Positions 22,826 to 35,023 of a DNA stretch of 64,000 nt are shown here, in pieces. The number at the start of each line of letters is the position of its first letter. Positions within the stretch are counted from its first letter, which is position 1. The DNA is from Fragum whitleyi (Eukaryota > Mollusca > Bivalvia > Cardiida > Cardiidae), in NCBI GenBank assembly GCA_948146395.1, contig OX411555.1, forward strand, positions 38,665,565 to 38,729,564. Direction: 5' to 3'. The notes beneath the pieces are model-generated. The model did no database searches and was not told the origin of the DNA. It saw only the letters and a program-made list of their open reading frames with translations. The position numbers and the translations under genes are program-made.

Positions 22826-25800
22826 ATGGACTTTAACCCTCTAGACCTGCTAGCTAGTGCTGCTGAACTTCAGAAGAAAAACGATGACGGGGAACAAGAT
22901 GTAACAATGGTAACCCACCAAAAAAGTAACACTGCCGGAACAAACTCAAAAACATTTACAGCTGTTGTTCAAAAGGAGAATAAAGAAATAAGAACTGTGA
23001 ATAATAATAAGAATATCAACAATAACAACAATAATGTAAACACTATAAAGGGGAAAAGTGTTATAATAAGGAAAATCAAGGTGGGGGTACATTCAGACTT
23101 GGAAAAAATGCTAAATGAACATAACTATGGAAATGCCAAGAAAAATTCTGAAGGAAATATAAGGGTTGTTTTTGAGGATGGTGGGCATAAAAGGACAGAC
23201 AATATTACTGATAGTGCTGAAGAAACTAGTCCTAGGACAAAGGGTATTCACACAATTGGGAAAAATGGGGATAAGATTACAATTATCACTGTGTCAAACA
23301 AAGATTGTGGGTCACATTTAGGTGATGTGAAGTGTATCAGTAAGGACATAAATACAAGTAACACAGACACTCCTCCATGTAACAATTCAGTTACAAGCAG
23401 TTGTCCGGACACTTCACAACAAGACAGCGCTGAGGAAAGTTCAAAGTGTGCACAATTAGATAGTGAAGATTGCCCTAAGGCTTCATGGAGTAATGAACTA
23501 ATGTCATTAGAAAATGGTCTCCAAAATGATTTCACCACGGGACATGTTGAAGGACATGCAGATGGCCAATCAGTGATAAGTGATATTGTTAAAGATATGA
23601 CAGATAATGATAATAATTCAGATAAAATACAGGACACTTCAAACACAAAATTGACAGTTGAAAGTCAGGATACTGAGAAAAAGGACACTTTAGTAATATC
23701 AAAGTGCTTGGATAACAAATTGGACTCAGTGGGCTGTGAAAATGAAAATTTAACAAATTCTAAGGAAATTACATCAAATAGTGAAGCGAGTAATTTAATA
23801 AATATTGATTCATTAAATAATAAGTCCCCAGTATCAAATGTTTTTGTAAGAGACAGAAAATTAAATGAATTAGATCAAATTGTTTCTACCTCAGACCTGA
23901 GAAAATCTCCTTATATAAATGTCTCTGCTAAGCAGGCCTCAAATAAAAGTCAATCAGAAACAGAGCCATTGGTTATCAATATTAACAGCAAAAGTGAAAA
24001 AACACCCTCCTCTGAAATGTTGGACAGAGTGAAACAAAATATGACAAAAAAAGACTCAAAATTGATTTCAACTCTCTTATCACCTAAAACTCTTTTTGAA
24101 AGAGATGGTTGTATTGACAAAATGGAGCCTAAATTCATGGACATGGGTAACTCAAAAACAATAAAGTTGGATATAGCAATATGTGATAAACTAAATATTG
24201 TTGGACAGCCAGAGACCTGTGACACTTTGAAATCATTGGAGTTAAATGAGAGTATTTGTGGGGATGTTAGTGTGGGAAGTGTTCATCTGCTGTCCCCAGA
24301 CAGGAGAAATCCTGATTCTGTAGGTATAGCGGAGAGCCCTGTCACTTACCCTCCACATGATGTCACAGGAGTTTCAGACACAGAAAATCAACCTTCAGAG
24401 ACATTCGGCTTTTTTGGTGAATATTTGTCTGGATCAGGTATCAATGAAAATACAAATCAAGACAGTCTTTCAGACAAAAATAGTGAAAAGCAAAGTACCC
24501 ATTCTTCAGAAGAAAAAGTAAGCAAGTCCACAGATACAATACATGGTGACTCCCATATATTTTCTCATGAGTCTGAAAAACGTGACAATAAAAGTGCTAA
24601 TGGAAGTCCTATTTTCAGGTTTGATTTTGATCATAGTTATGCAGGCTTACCTGGTAAAATCAATTCTTCAGAAATGTTGAGAGAACAGGATGTGTTATCA
24701 CAAAGTGGGGACACAGAAACAGGGACTCCACTGGGTTCTACTAGTGGGGATTTATCCCAGGATAGTGGATATGAGGACATCTCACAGTCACCAGCGTCAG
24801 AGTCTCTTCCTTTAAATAATAGTATGGATTTAAATGTGACAGACACAATATCTAACACTCAGAAACTTGTGCCTGTGCTAGTCAGTATTAATGACAATGG
24901 AAAACTGATGTTACATAATGACCCTGTATTACAGAAAAGTGTGACAGGACAGGTGTTTACAATCCCAAATAATGGATCATCAAAGAACGTAGAATCAGGA
25001 GTCAAGCTGATCTCTGGGACCAATCTTACTCCACTTTCACCTCCTATTTTACTGTCTCCTATAAGTAAAGGCGCAGTTGTGGCACCAAATGCTGACAGCG
25101 TCCTTGGACTTCTTAGACCAACCACAACTGATGTAAACTCAAGTTTGAAACAAATATCCCCTCCTAAATTTGGAAAGTTTAGAATTGGAACCTTTGGATC
25201 TTTTAGTAATACTGGAATGAAATTGGATGATCAACCTCAGTTATATTTCAACAAATCCACATCACAAGAAAAGACCTCAAGAACTAGTGGAAAAAGAAAT
25301 CATTCAACATCCAGTGGAAGTTCTGGTAAATCATCTCCAGTTGTAGATACACTAGGTACACTTGTCCAAAAAGTGAGAAGCAGTTTATCCCCCTCATCCC
25401 AAATTGACACAAAAACCTGGAATGTTGACCATATTCACCATGATCATGATTACTGTATGAAAAACTTCATGCCATCAGTGGTCAGCAGTGTGCTAGAAGC
25501 CAAGTTACAAAAGGAATTGTCCAAGAATAAACAAAATGCATCTAAAAGTAAAAAAGTGGAAAGTGATTTAGGAAAAAGTGATGGGAAATTTGGAAAGAGA
25601 AAAAGAACTTCTTCAAATCAAGGGAAAGAGGATCTTTTATTTGATGGTCTCCTCTATGATGAAGACTCTAACAGTCAATCTGAATTCATACGACCAAAAA
25701 CTAGGGCTGAGAAATATATTGAACAAAAGAGTTCTGAACCAAAAGTTAAGATTACAGGAAGCAGTAATTTCCAAGATCAGTTTGTTTACTTCATGAACAC

Positions 25801-26468
25801 GAAGAAACGGAGTCGAAGACGTGAAAGTCGTGACTCCCCAATTCCTCTTTCACTTGATAAATTATTTATACCTCCAAAACCTGGTGATATTATCGTTCCC
25901 CATCTCACAGATCAGGACATTGAAAACTTAAAAACAAGATCAAAACAGAAACCTGGACAATCTGGCATTAACTCTCTCCGAAGTGAATTCATGGCTTCAA
26001 AACTTGCCAATATTCCATTCAGTGGTCAGGGCCAGCCAGAAAGTGCAGATGATGAAAGAAGCATCATTAATACCATCTTGAGTTTAGAAAATGAAAATTT
26101 AACAGAACAGTCAGTAGAACAAACAGAACAGTCATACAATGAATCCATGGAGATGTATGGTCAAGGGCTAGGTTCTGATATCATGAGTCTAACCCCTGAA
26201 CAAATGAACCTCACACAAGAACAAATGGACTTACTTTTCAGTGCAGTGGATGAAGTACAAAATTCATCACCAGGGCTTATTGGTGCTGAAAAGCTTGTGT
26301 CAACAGATACGGGTGATTCTACATTCGGGCAGTTTCCTGTTGTCGACAGCAGCCTTCAAGCAGAAGCTGAAACTGGGAGCAATGCAGATAGTGTAGAAGT
26401 ACAGTTGTCTGAACAGACCTCACATACAGACAAACAACCTGAAACAGGTCATCAGTCTGAATATGAAG
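22826..26468 (+). CDS. Ski/Sno-like co-regulator, coding exon 1 (residues 1-1214)
   Basis: First coding exon of a predicted 2192-residue protein. The ATG has A at -3 and G at +4, and an in-frame TAG at 22784 lies upstream in the same exon, so this start is preferred. The exon ends at 26468 before a GTAATT donor; the next codon is split in phase 1 and matches exon 2. The product is long, acidic and Ser/Thr/Asn-rich, with an Asn run at about residues 57-72, so mostly disordered (inference). Less biased segments are a Trp/His/Asp cluster near 864-880, a basic GKRKR stretch near 922, and a basic then Pro-rich segment (KKRSRRR, later PPKPGDIIVPHLTDQD) near 990-1030. I recognise no named domain in this exon. 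Reading past the donor meets a stop after two codons. The family assignment rests on exons 2 and 3. Confidence 0.85.
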
Positions 26469-26536
26469 GTAATTAAAACAGGAAAAATATCTGCCTATAT
26501 GTTGAAACTGTTCTGTGCCAAGCCTTTGATATGCGT

Positions 26537-26931
26537 TAGTGATGGGCAGATTAATCGATTATAATCGTTAATCAATTAGTTTAAGATTTCGATTGTGCTT
26601 ATCGACTAAGAAATTTCATAATCAATTAATTGGGTTCTAACAAATAAATAAAAGCCATTATATTTTGTTTACAGAATTAACATCAGTCTGATGGCTCAGC
26701 ATGAAACAGTTATAACTGCCTATATGTTTATAGACAGTTACAAATGTTCCATGCTGAGCCATGGAGTTTATAAGAAAAATCTGCTGGATGAGTCTTCAGG
26801 TCATGAGTTCTAATTAAACTTTTAGATTCTTTTCTTTAAAGGAATGATACTGGGATTTCTGTAATAATTTCTAAGAAAACGGTTGTAAAATCGATCATTG
26901 GTTGATTTACTCTTCCGATTGCCCAACACTA
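26537..26931. mobile_element. hAT-like MITE with 8-base target duplication
   Basis: The left end TAGTGATGGGCAGATTAATCG and right end CGATTGCCCAACACTA are inverted repeats of the common hAT TIR type. Flanks ATATGCGT (26529-26536) and ATATGCAT (26932-26939) match in 7 of 8 bases. It contains several ATCGATT words and a nested palindrome at 26691-26762. Confidence 0.65.
26691..26762. repeat. palindrome, GGCTCAGCATGAAACAGTT family
   Basis: ATGGCTCAGCATGAAACAGT faces its complement ending ATGCTGAGCCAT. Relatives are at 39580-39648, 45411-45483 and 54388-54440. Confidence 0.75.
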
Positions 26932-28180
26932 ATATGCATATCTCTAATGGAAAGAATATTTTATCTTGTATATGTCTTAATTATTCAGGTTACACCAATA
27001 ATTAAAATATACTTCATTGTTAAGGTTCAAGTTAAAACATAAAAATCTTGCTGATTCATCTGTTCTGTGACAAGCCCTTTGAAAAATATTTTGGAAAATG
27101 AAGAAATTGTTCATGTAAAGCTTTTCTGAATGTTTCCTACTTTGAAATATAAAGTTTACTAAATATTTCAAATTTCATTTATAATACATTGCCTGGATTA
27201 ATTTAGAATTTTGTTATGTTGGAAAAGGTTAATCATCTTTGTTCAATATTGAAAGTCTATGAAAACAAAATTTAATAATCCTGCAAAATAGAGTCAATGA
27301 AATAATGAGCTGTGAAAACTGCCCCTTTGAAATTTTCCAATTTATGTGCAAAATCTGACTACAATTTCTCTGACTTAAGAAAATATCTGAATGGGCAAAA
27401 AGTAACAAAATGCACTTAAATAGGATATTTAAGCTGGTGGTTGCTTGGAATGAATGTTGTGGTTTATGAAAATACCAACTGTCTTGTGTAGCAGCCACAA
27501 TACAAGTGGATCATTTAAACTGGTGGTAACAGCATACAAAATTCCTTTTTGGCAGCTTTTTCAAGTAAATTAAGACAAAATACTGAATGTTTTTACAAAA
27601 ATAAGTAAATTTGGAATGGGTTTATCTAAAAGATGTGTGGTTGTATGGATTAAGTTTAAATTGACTTGCCTTTCAAATTTTAAAAACTGAAAAAGCAACT
27701 TTTTTTGAATTTTTCGTAGGCTTAACAATTCAATCACTGTAGTCAAGAATGATTCCTGAATTAATTTTGCCTTGAACAAAGAGCCAACAAGTAGATTAAT
27801 CTGTTAAATTAATAATACATGCTGCACTGGATTTGAGATTTGCTGCACAAAGAAGGAAAGGACTGAATTTTCAGCCAACAAACAGAACACACTAATATCC
27901 CCCATTGAAAGCCTCTTATAACTTAGTCGTTATTCAGTGCAGTATTGATTTACCTCCTAGCAATATCCACTTCACTTGGCATGTTTTATACTGTGGCTTA
28001 CTTGCTTTAAGTCCGCCTTAGTGAATTGATTATATTTCCTTCCCTACTCATGTTTTGCCAGATCAAATAAACATACATTTAGCACAGTATCAAACATTTC
28101 ATACTCAAAAGGTTTCAAAATAACTTGGCTTTACCCTTCCTTTTCACATCTTTTCAAGAAGGAAGTGAGGGTTTTTCATA

Positions 28181-28427
28181 TTAACCTTTGTCATGCTGAA
28201 TAAGAATCTTAGCAAAATTGCAGTAAAATCAAAGAACTGAAAGCACTAGTATCCAAGAGTATTGGGAAATCTTTCTCTTGATACTCAATTTCCTAAATAA
28301 CTCGGCCTTGAAAGGGAATAAACAGGTGATGTAAACTAAGATCAGACTGCACATATGTGCAGGTTTATCTTTGTCAATACCTCCTGCCAGTGCTGGAATA
28401 TACTGGGTTCAAGATTACGTGGGTTAA
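28181..28427. mobile_element. CCCTTGTCATGCTGAA-type MITE in intron 1
   Basis: TTAACCTTTGTCATGCTGAA opens it; the right end GGGTTCAAGATTACGTGGGTTAA is diverged. The centre is CTGCACATATGTGCAGG. Confidence 0.55.
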
Positions 28428-28821
28428 TGGATAATGCAAAATTTATTATTACTATTTATAGGCACATACAATAGTTTAGTACTGACATCCCATTATTTTG
28501 TTAAAGGACCCCAGCTTAAACCTGCCTTTAGTAAGAAGCCTAAACAGATCCTTCTATGTTAAAGGAAGAGAGGAAAAAATCAGTTCTAGTCTTTTCCATG
28601 GGAATAATAGTATTGTTAAGCATGTAGATTAAAATACCTCGATATTGTATGGTTTTTTTTGAAGGCAAACAAGGTCAAATGCCTAGGTCATTTCTAGTTT
28701 TTGGCTGTCAAAGTCTATCTTACTTGAATTCGTGCATTATAGATTATGTCAAACAATTTTGACCTTGAACATTGTCATTACATGACTATAGTCAATTATA
28801 TTACATCCATAACCCATTACC

Positions 28822-29050
28822 TTAACCTTTTCCTGTTTTACAAAATTTTGGACCTGTCCAAATTCAAAGGTTTTGCAGACAAAAATTTAAAGTGGATTTT
28901 ACTTGAAAAATTACCATTCAGTAGGGTAGAAAATAGTGTGGGAAAAGAAGAAATTGCTTGACAGAAGCAATTTCTTCTTTTTTCACAATGTTTTCTCAAT
29001 CATAAAATCACAGGCATGTAAAAAGCAGGGATTAAACAGCTAAGGGTTAA
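28822..29050. mobile_element. CCCTTTCCTGTTT MITE in intron 1
   Basis: TTAACCTTTTCCTGTTTTAC at the left and AGCTAAGGGTTAA at the right, with the GAAATTGCTTGACAGAAGC hairpin centre. Its orientation is opposite to 16903-17130. Confidence 0.6.
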
Positions 29051-29711
29051 TTGTAGTCTTTTCCAAATTGAAAGAAACTGCAGACAACAATTTAAAAACG
29101 GTAAAATTTTAAAAGATCTTTGTCATTTTGAGCAGAAAACAAAGTAGAAAATGTTTTTCTTAGGTCTTTTCTCTTAAGTTTACAAAAGTGAACTTGTACA
29201 ATTGGAATGGTTTTAACTTTCAAGAATGTTGGAAGTTTTTAGTAAAGAACAATCTGTTACTGCAAAAACCTTGTAACTACAGCTTGAATCAGTAGGTTTG
29301 TTGTGAAAAACAGTGTGGCAGTTTTCAAGTCAGACCATGTTCTCGTTGTACATGACCAGTCCTATAATTAGTCATGATAGGGAGTAAATTGTTTATCAAT
29401 GTCATATCTCGCATACCCTTCTCTATCATTGGTTAAGACTGGAGGCCTATCCAAGGTGTGATCAACGATGACATTGTGAAAAAGAAAAATTGCTCTTAAC
29501 TCTGGCCATGCCGAATGATATTAAGCAAAAATTGCATTGAAAATCATAGTGCTGAAAAGACCCTTATTGTTAGTCTGTATTTATTTGAAACTCTTTGTTT
29601 GAAAAAAAAAAGGAACGAAAATTAGGTGGTAAAGACGATGATCTGAACGCATATCATAAGTACAGATACGATGGGGTATAGCCAGTCTAAAATCTTTATT
29701 TCTCAATGAAA

Positions 29712-29780
29712 TCCTATGTTGTTGGTACTCATTTGAATTGTCTTTATGAGACAATTCCAATGAGTACCCACAACATAGGA
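29712..29780. repeat. palindrome, best copy of the TATGTTGTTGGTACTCATT family
   Basis: Arms of 32 bases (29712-29743 and 29749-29780) differ at only a few positions, with a 5-base loop. Weaker members are at 17704-17770, 50163-50248, 50372-50438 and 51163-51205. Confidence 0.75.
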
Positions 29781-30541
29781 CTTGTACAAGTAAATAATCT
29801 TATTTCAAATCCAAAATACCCCCTCTATCTGAAGCTCTGCTGCATATTATATGCTTGCTGATCTATGTGTGTACTACTTATTGAAGAAGGAATTTTCTAG
29901 ATTCAGTATGACATGGGTTTAATTTTAAACCATTGAACCATCCTGATGTCCGTAGTTTAAATTCATACATTGATAGATTTTTCAAAAACATTCATCTTGT
30001 TTCCTATCCATCTACAAATAACTTAATACTAGGAAAAACAATGCTATTTCATAGGCCTGTCTTATGTCTTTGTAAAAGGATTGGTCTAATGATTTAATAA
30101 CACTATGTCTTTAGTTCCTGAACAACTTAATAAATGGTTTTCATTTCCATTTAACCATTTTAGGATTTTCTATGTAATCCGATTTTAAAAGCTATGAAAA
30201 GTACTTTGGGTAATCCCTAAAATTTGTACTTTTTGAAAATATTTGTGATTCAAGAAAATGTTTGGCACTTTCTGTTTGGAACAGTCTTTTTCTTAAGGGC
30301 TTGTGCAAGAAATGAAGAAGTTAACTTCAAATATGTTTTTAATTAATAACAGTATCTTTAAAATTTGAAGGGTTAAAATGACTGGCTGACTGAAAAAAAT
30401 ATGGGTCAAAGTAGCTTATTTTCACATTTTTTGAGGGTCAAAAACCTGGTGTGAAGGTCAAACATGAGCCATATCTTTTGATTGCTGTTACTTTTGGTAA
30501 AACATTGCTTTTAAAAAAACTTTCTTTGCAAATGCTTGCAG

Positions 30542-31550
30542 GAGATCCAATGGAAGTAGATACAGATGCTACAACAGAGACTGAAGGAAAGTCATCTGAT
30601 GTATCCGTAGATAAACAAGCTGATGATGTTGAAGTTCCTCCGGCCACTCCAATGTCAACCATCTCTGCAGATGAAGAAACAGATTCAGACACTGAGGTTC
30701 ACGATGCACACATGGACAACAATGACACTGAAGTTGTTCAAGATAAGCTATCAAATAATCATCAAACAGCTGTACAGAAAAGTGATATGTCATCAGTATC
30801 TAAACCTGCTCTTGCTATGAGTCCCCCTAACTTACCTGAACAAGTTTCTGCAGACAGTACAGCAAGTTCAATTGGCAGTATGGTTCTACCAGCTAATATC
30901 TCAGTTACATCAAACAATTTGAATGGTGATATCTCCTTACAGACTATAGACAGAGGACCAATAGACTTACTTGGTAATGACTTCAGACTAGATAAATCTG
31001 ATTTGTTCATTGACAATTCAACCACATCCCCTCTTACAAATTCTGGTGTCACAACTTCTCAACAAATTCCTCCAGATTATAGTGCTCCTTGGATTGTTAC
31101 TGTTAGTATGTACTGGAATGATCTGCCTGCAGTAATGATGGAAAATCAACCCTTTGTTAGACTTGTTGACATTCATAAACAAATATTACCAGCTAAAGAT
31201 ACTGGTATTTTGAAAAAGAGGTGTCAATTAATGGGTATTCCAGTGGAGAACTGTTCAGAAATGCAGCGATACTTCCTTGTTCAGTATGGTAAAGCGTACA
31301 ATTCTAAAAGTACTCTGATAGTGTCCAAAGAAAGTGCTAATGAACTGATTGGATATTACGTAGATCCTCAGCCTAAATCTAGTAGGGTAGAAGAACATAC
31401 GGGAAAATCTGTCATTGAACACAGGCGAGAGCAGCTGAGACGCATTGCTTTGGCGCGGAGGGCAGAATTACGAGCGAGACAAAATGCATTGAAGAAAGAA
31501 GACCCAAGGGCCATTAAGGAGCCTCAAACTTCAAACGAATTGGATTCTGT
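30542..31550 (+). CDS. Ski/Sno-like co-regulator, coding exon 2 with DHD-like domain
   Basis: Residues 1215-1551. The acceptor is TTGCAG ending at 30541, and the two bases GA complete a Gly codon with the last base of exon 1. The donor is GTAAGC at 31551, leaving GT of a Val codon (phase 2). Residues about 1398-1490 resemble the Ski/Sno/Dac homology domain: a short strand region with a Trp, a helix with ILKKRCQLMGI, a Cys then an acidic helix, and a closing STLIVSKESANELI segment, like the family pattern of a conserved Thr/Leu/Ile stretch before the last helix. This fold usually serves protein or DNA binding in Ski, Sno, Dach and Skida1. A strongly Arg-rich helix (about 1506-1534) follows. 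The first 180 residues are acidic and low-complexity. The domain call is from residue pattern, not from a search. Confidence 0.8.
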
Positions 31551-31751
31551 GTAAGCATGCTTAGATTGTCTTGTTTTCATTTTCAAAGTCAATACTCTTT
31601 AATGGATATTTATCCTTTAACATAGTTGTTCAGACCTGCCTATTTTCAAGGTGAAAACTTTTTCAAAACATTTTATAAATGATACATACCATTACAAAAT
31701 TTTGCAAATGTTTCTGCATCTTGTCCAAAGGGATGGAGAAAATAATGTGAG

Positions 31752-31993
31752 CCCTTGTCATGCTGAATAAATTCTGGCTAAAATTTCCATCAAATTCAAA
31801 GGGCAAAAAGCACTGAGAGTCCCAACTGTGGGTCAATTTTCATTTGAAAAACTAAATCTATCGAAAATTCTGGTTTGAAAGTGAGAAACCGGTGGTGTAG
31901 AATAACATCAGACTGCACATGTGTGCAGGCTGATGTTTGTCTATAGCTCTAGCCAAAGCAGGAATATTCCGGGTTCAGCATGACAAGGGTTAA
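31752..31993. mobile_element. CCCTTGTCATGCTGAA MITE at the start of intron 2
   Basis: CCCTTGTCATGCTGAATAAA at the left, flanked by TGAG rather than TTAA; TTCAGCATGACAAGGG plus TTAA at the right. It lies 200 bases after the exon 2 donor. Confidence 0.6.
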
Positions 31994-32917
31994 CAATTAT
32001 CAATTTATGACAAACAGATGAACAATATTTTTCAAGAAATTCACGCATTACAGCCAAACAAAATTTTAAATTTTGAAGATTTTTGTGGTTATCTTTGATA
32101 GGATTTGAATATATTGATAATTCTCTTGTAATCTTTGTCTATCTGGATCAACTTTCTGAAGTTCAGGGAAATCTTTGTGGATGCAATGTAGGAGACAAAA
32201 TTCCATGTAACTATTATATCAATTATAAAACACTTTCCTTTTATGTTTTTACTTCTGTTTTAATTATGATCTGTGGGTTAAGTATTAAGGTGATTCGTAT
32301 AAAGGGATTTCAAATTAAAGTTTGCAAGAATGCAATGATCAAAAATTTGAAAGAAAGGTGGATTTTTCTTGTAGATATGGGGAAAAAAACTCTGGGTAAT
32401 TTTGTTCACTAATATCAGGGTAGAAAATGGTTTTCTAATGTAAAGTTAAACTTTAATCTTCATTTAGAGCATGTCTTGAACTTGTTTGCTGATAATGACA
32501 AGCTTGTTCAAGTGTTTGGTTTAGTTAAACTTGCTGATTATGTATTATCAAGAAGGAAGCAAGACCAAAAGCTGGTATTTAATGTATCAAATTGAATTGG
32601 CTTGTAAAAATTTGAAATGGTCAATATTATAATTTGAATTGGGCAATAGGACTTGGATGAGTAGAAGTTTGTACCAGGGTACCTTAAATTTTGTTACCCT
32701 AAGATAATTGAGGACCTGATGATTACAGTCCATATATTTTTTCATAAATAAAATAAAAAGGTGGATTCAGAATTTCTGTAAAGGGGGTTCAAACATACAA
32801 ATTCTGACATTGGACAAGGGACCAAGCTGTGGTTAATCTATATCTTGCAAATAAGAAGCCGGTGCTCTCAAAACTGTCTGATATAAGTCAGTAGGAATAT
32901 CTGGAAATCAACTTTAA

Positions 32918-32958
32918 AAAAGAATTGAAGACTGTTTTAAACTGTCTTCAATTCTTTT
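32918..32958. repeat. 15-base hairpin
   Basis: AAAAGAATTGAAGAC and GTCTTCAATTCTTTT flank an 11-base loop that itself has GTTTTAAAC. A weaker relative (CAATTCTTTTTTG) occurs near 33360. Confidence 0.65.
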
Positions 32959-34423
32959 CTGAATTTGGTTTAAACATATTTTATTTGCAATAAGTTTCCA
33001 ACACAAATACACTCAACATTAAAATTCTAGCAAAAGGGATCAAAACAGAATCAAGGCTTATATAGTTTCTTTCCCGTGTGGTAGATAGCGACAGGTACAA
33101 TACAACATGTAACATATTTAACATCAGTAATCAATATGTCTTGTTGAAGTTATTAAGACTGACAAAATTTAATAATTGAACGAGAGAGAGAGAGAGAGAT
33201 GGAAAAATTACGCAGTAGTGAAGAGGCCTTCTTCAGACTATATTTTCAAGCTAAAATGATAATGACCTATTATAAACTATAAAATGATATCTTAGAACTG
33301 TTTACTTTCTTTAATGTATAATTGCACCACTTGGAATATGTGTTCATTTAAACAGTCATCAATTCTTTTTTGAATTTGATCCCCAAAGGTACATAATGTG
33401 CTTATACATTTATAAGTCAAGTAGCGGTAATTATTTAAGACCCAGAGGGAATATTACCCTACCCAATACCTGGGTACTTGAGTACTCATCCAAGCTCTTT
33501 CAGGCAATAGGATATCACAATTTGATTGAAACAAAATGTTAAATCTAAATTGAATAGGATTATAAGGGTTTATTCACCAAATGTCCCTTTGTTGTGGTGT
33601 AATTCAGTATTCAAGATATTTCAACTGCATAGTTAGGCAATACTCATGACAATTGAGAGTCTTTCTAAAGTTTGATGCAAAACTTTTGTAATGCACAGAT
33701 TACACAATGAAAGGCAGGACCAACTGTTGCATTTTAAAACACTTAATTTGAATCCTGATTTTCACCTGTTTGCATTTAAAACTTTCTGTCTGAATAATGT
33801 ATTCAATACCATACAATAATGAATTTAAATTGCTCAAAATTATTGGTTCTTACATTACTGCTCAAAATTATTGGTTCTTACCAAACAACTTAACCCATTA
33901 TAGGAAAATGTTTTAGTCTGATGTAAAATGTAAGAAGTTGCAGATGTAATTTTTTAGTCAATGAAAATTCAGAAACCGTACTAAATTGTGATGGGTATTA
34001 CTGAAACAGTTCTGGACATGTATGTTTGTTGTAATCAATGTCTTCCAATTTCTTTCTTGTGGTTTGTTGGGGAAAAAAGGATAATGTGGGAATGGGTTAA
34101 TTGTTCTGACAATTAACATTGAGATTTTGAGCAAGGGTAAAAGGGTTAAGATGTGTGTCAGTGTGTCATTTTGATAAGTTAAGGAAGGAAAAAATATTGA
34201 GGGAATTTTCATGCCACCCCATTGATAAAATCAGAAGCATATTGTTTTAACATTGTTGGCCTGTCTGTCTGTCCATACAATATATGTTTTACTTACCATG
34301 TTTTTATTTGGTATGGACATATATGAAATAAACACAAATTTCCTATGAAGAATCCTTTAATCACTGTCACATAGATAGGTCATAGTTCAGATTTAAAGGT
34401 CTTGTTTCTGAATTTTATGTGTT

Positions 34424-34767
34424 TACAGTAAAACTTTTGTTAAGCGACCATTAAGGGGACCACCAAAAAGCGGTCGTTTATGGAAATAGTCGCTTAATAC
34501 AAAATATCATTATAAATGTGAGGATTCAGTTTGATAGCATTTATAGATTGTCAGTCAAGTTGTATTGAATCCTATGATGTTCGAACCCATTAGAATCGTC
34601 TAATGGGTTCCAACATCATAAGATTCAATAATAACAATATCTTTCGTTCAGAATTTCCCCTTTTTTCAGAGATTTTGCTTACAGTGAAGGGACTTTTTAC
34701 GGTGGTCGCTTCAAAGAATTGGTCGCTTAATAGACGTGGTCGCTCGAGCAATATCGACTCGACTGTA
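34424..34767. mobile_element. mariner-like MITE, second copy
   Basis: TACAGTAAAACTTTTGTTAAG at the left and CGACTGTA at the right, with AAGCGACCATT and GTGGTCGCTC subterminal repeats. The inner palindrome GAACCCATTAGAATCGTCTA differs in sequence from that in 13828-14178 but sits in the same place. Confidence 0.6.
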
Positions 34768-35023
34768 TATCCAAATCAGTCTGAGAAAAAGAAATAATGG
34801 TACAAGTGTATATTCTTTAATGCTTTTCGGTGGATTATCAAGAATTAACATCTAATTGGATAAACTCACAGCCTAACCAGTGAAATGATAAAAAAATTGC
34901 ATCCAGCTTTTGTTCATATCAACCTCCTTCATGTTGTCTAAGTGAAGCCCAAAAAGTGACGTAATCATGAACATTGCATTGAAATCACATCCAAAATGAG
35001 GCCCTTTTCTTAAACATTTCTCA

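Larger units (their letters stand above)
26469..30541 (+). other. intron 1 (phase 1)
   Basis: The 4.07 kb intron is bounded by GTAATT and TTGCAG. It holds a hAT-like MITE (26537-26931) with an inner palindrome, two TTAA-flanked MITEs (28181-28427 and 28822-29050) and a palindrome (29712-29780). The stretches 26940-28180, 29051-29711 and 29781-30541 are AT-rich with stop codons in all frames. Part of 29500-29630 looks like an eroded piece of the CCCTTGTCATGCTGAA MITE. Confidence 0.8.

Noticed and set aside
23248..25125. Minus-strand reading frames opposite exon 1
   Set aside because: Shadows of the long, strongly biased exon on the plus strand.
30451..30541. Upstream extension of exon 2 starting at GTG
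   Set aside because: Open by chance; the acceptor at 30541 and phase match with exon 1 make 30542 the exon start.
32083..32412. 109-codon reading frame in intron 2
   Set aside because: Hydrophobic AT-driven translation; splicing it in is not needed because exons 2 and 3 already match in phase.
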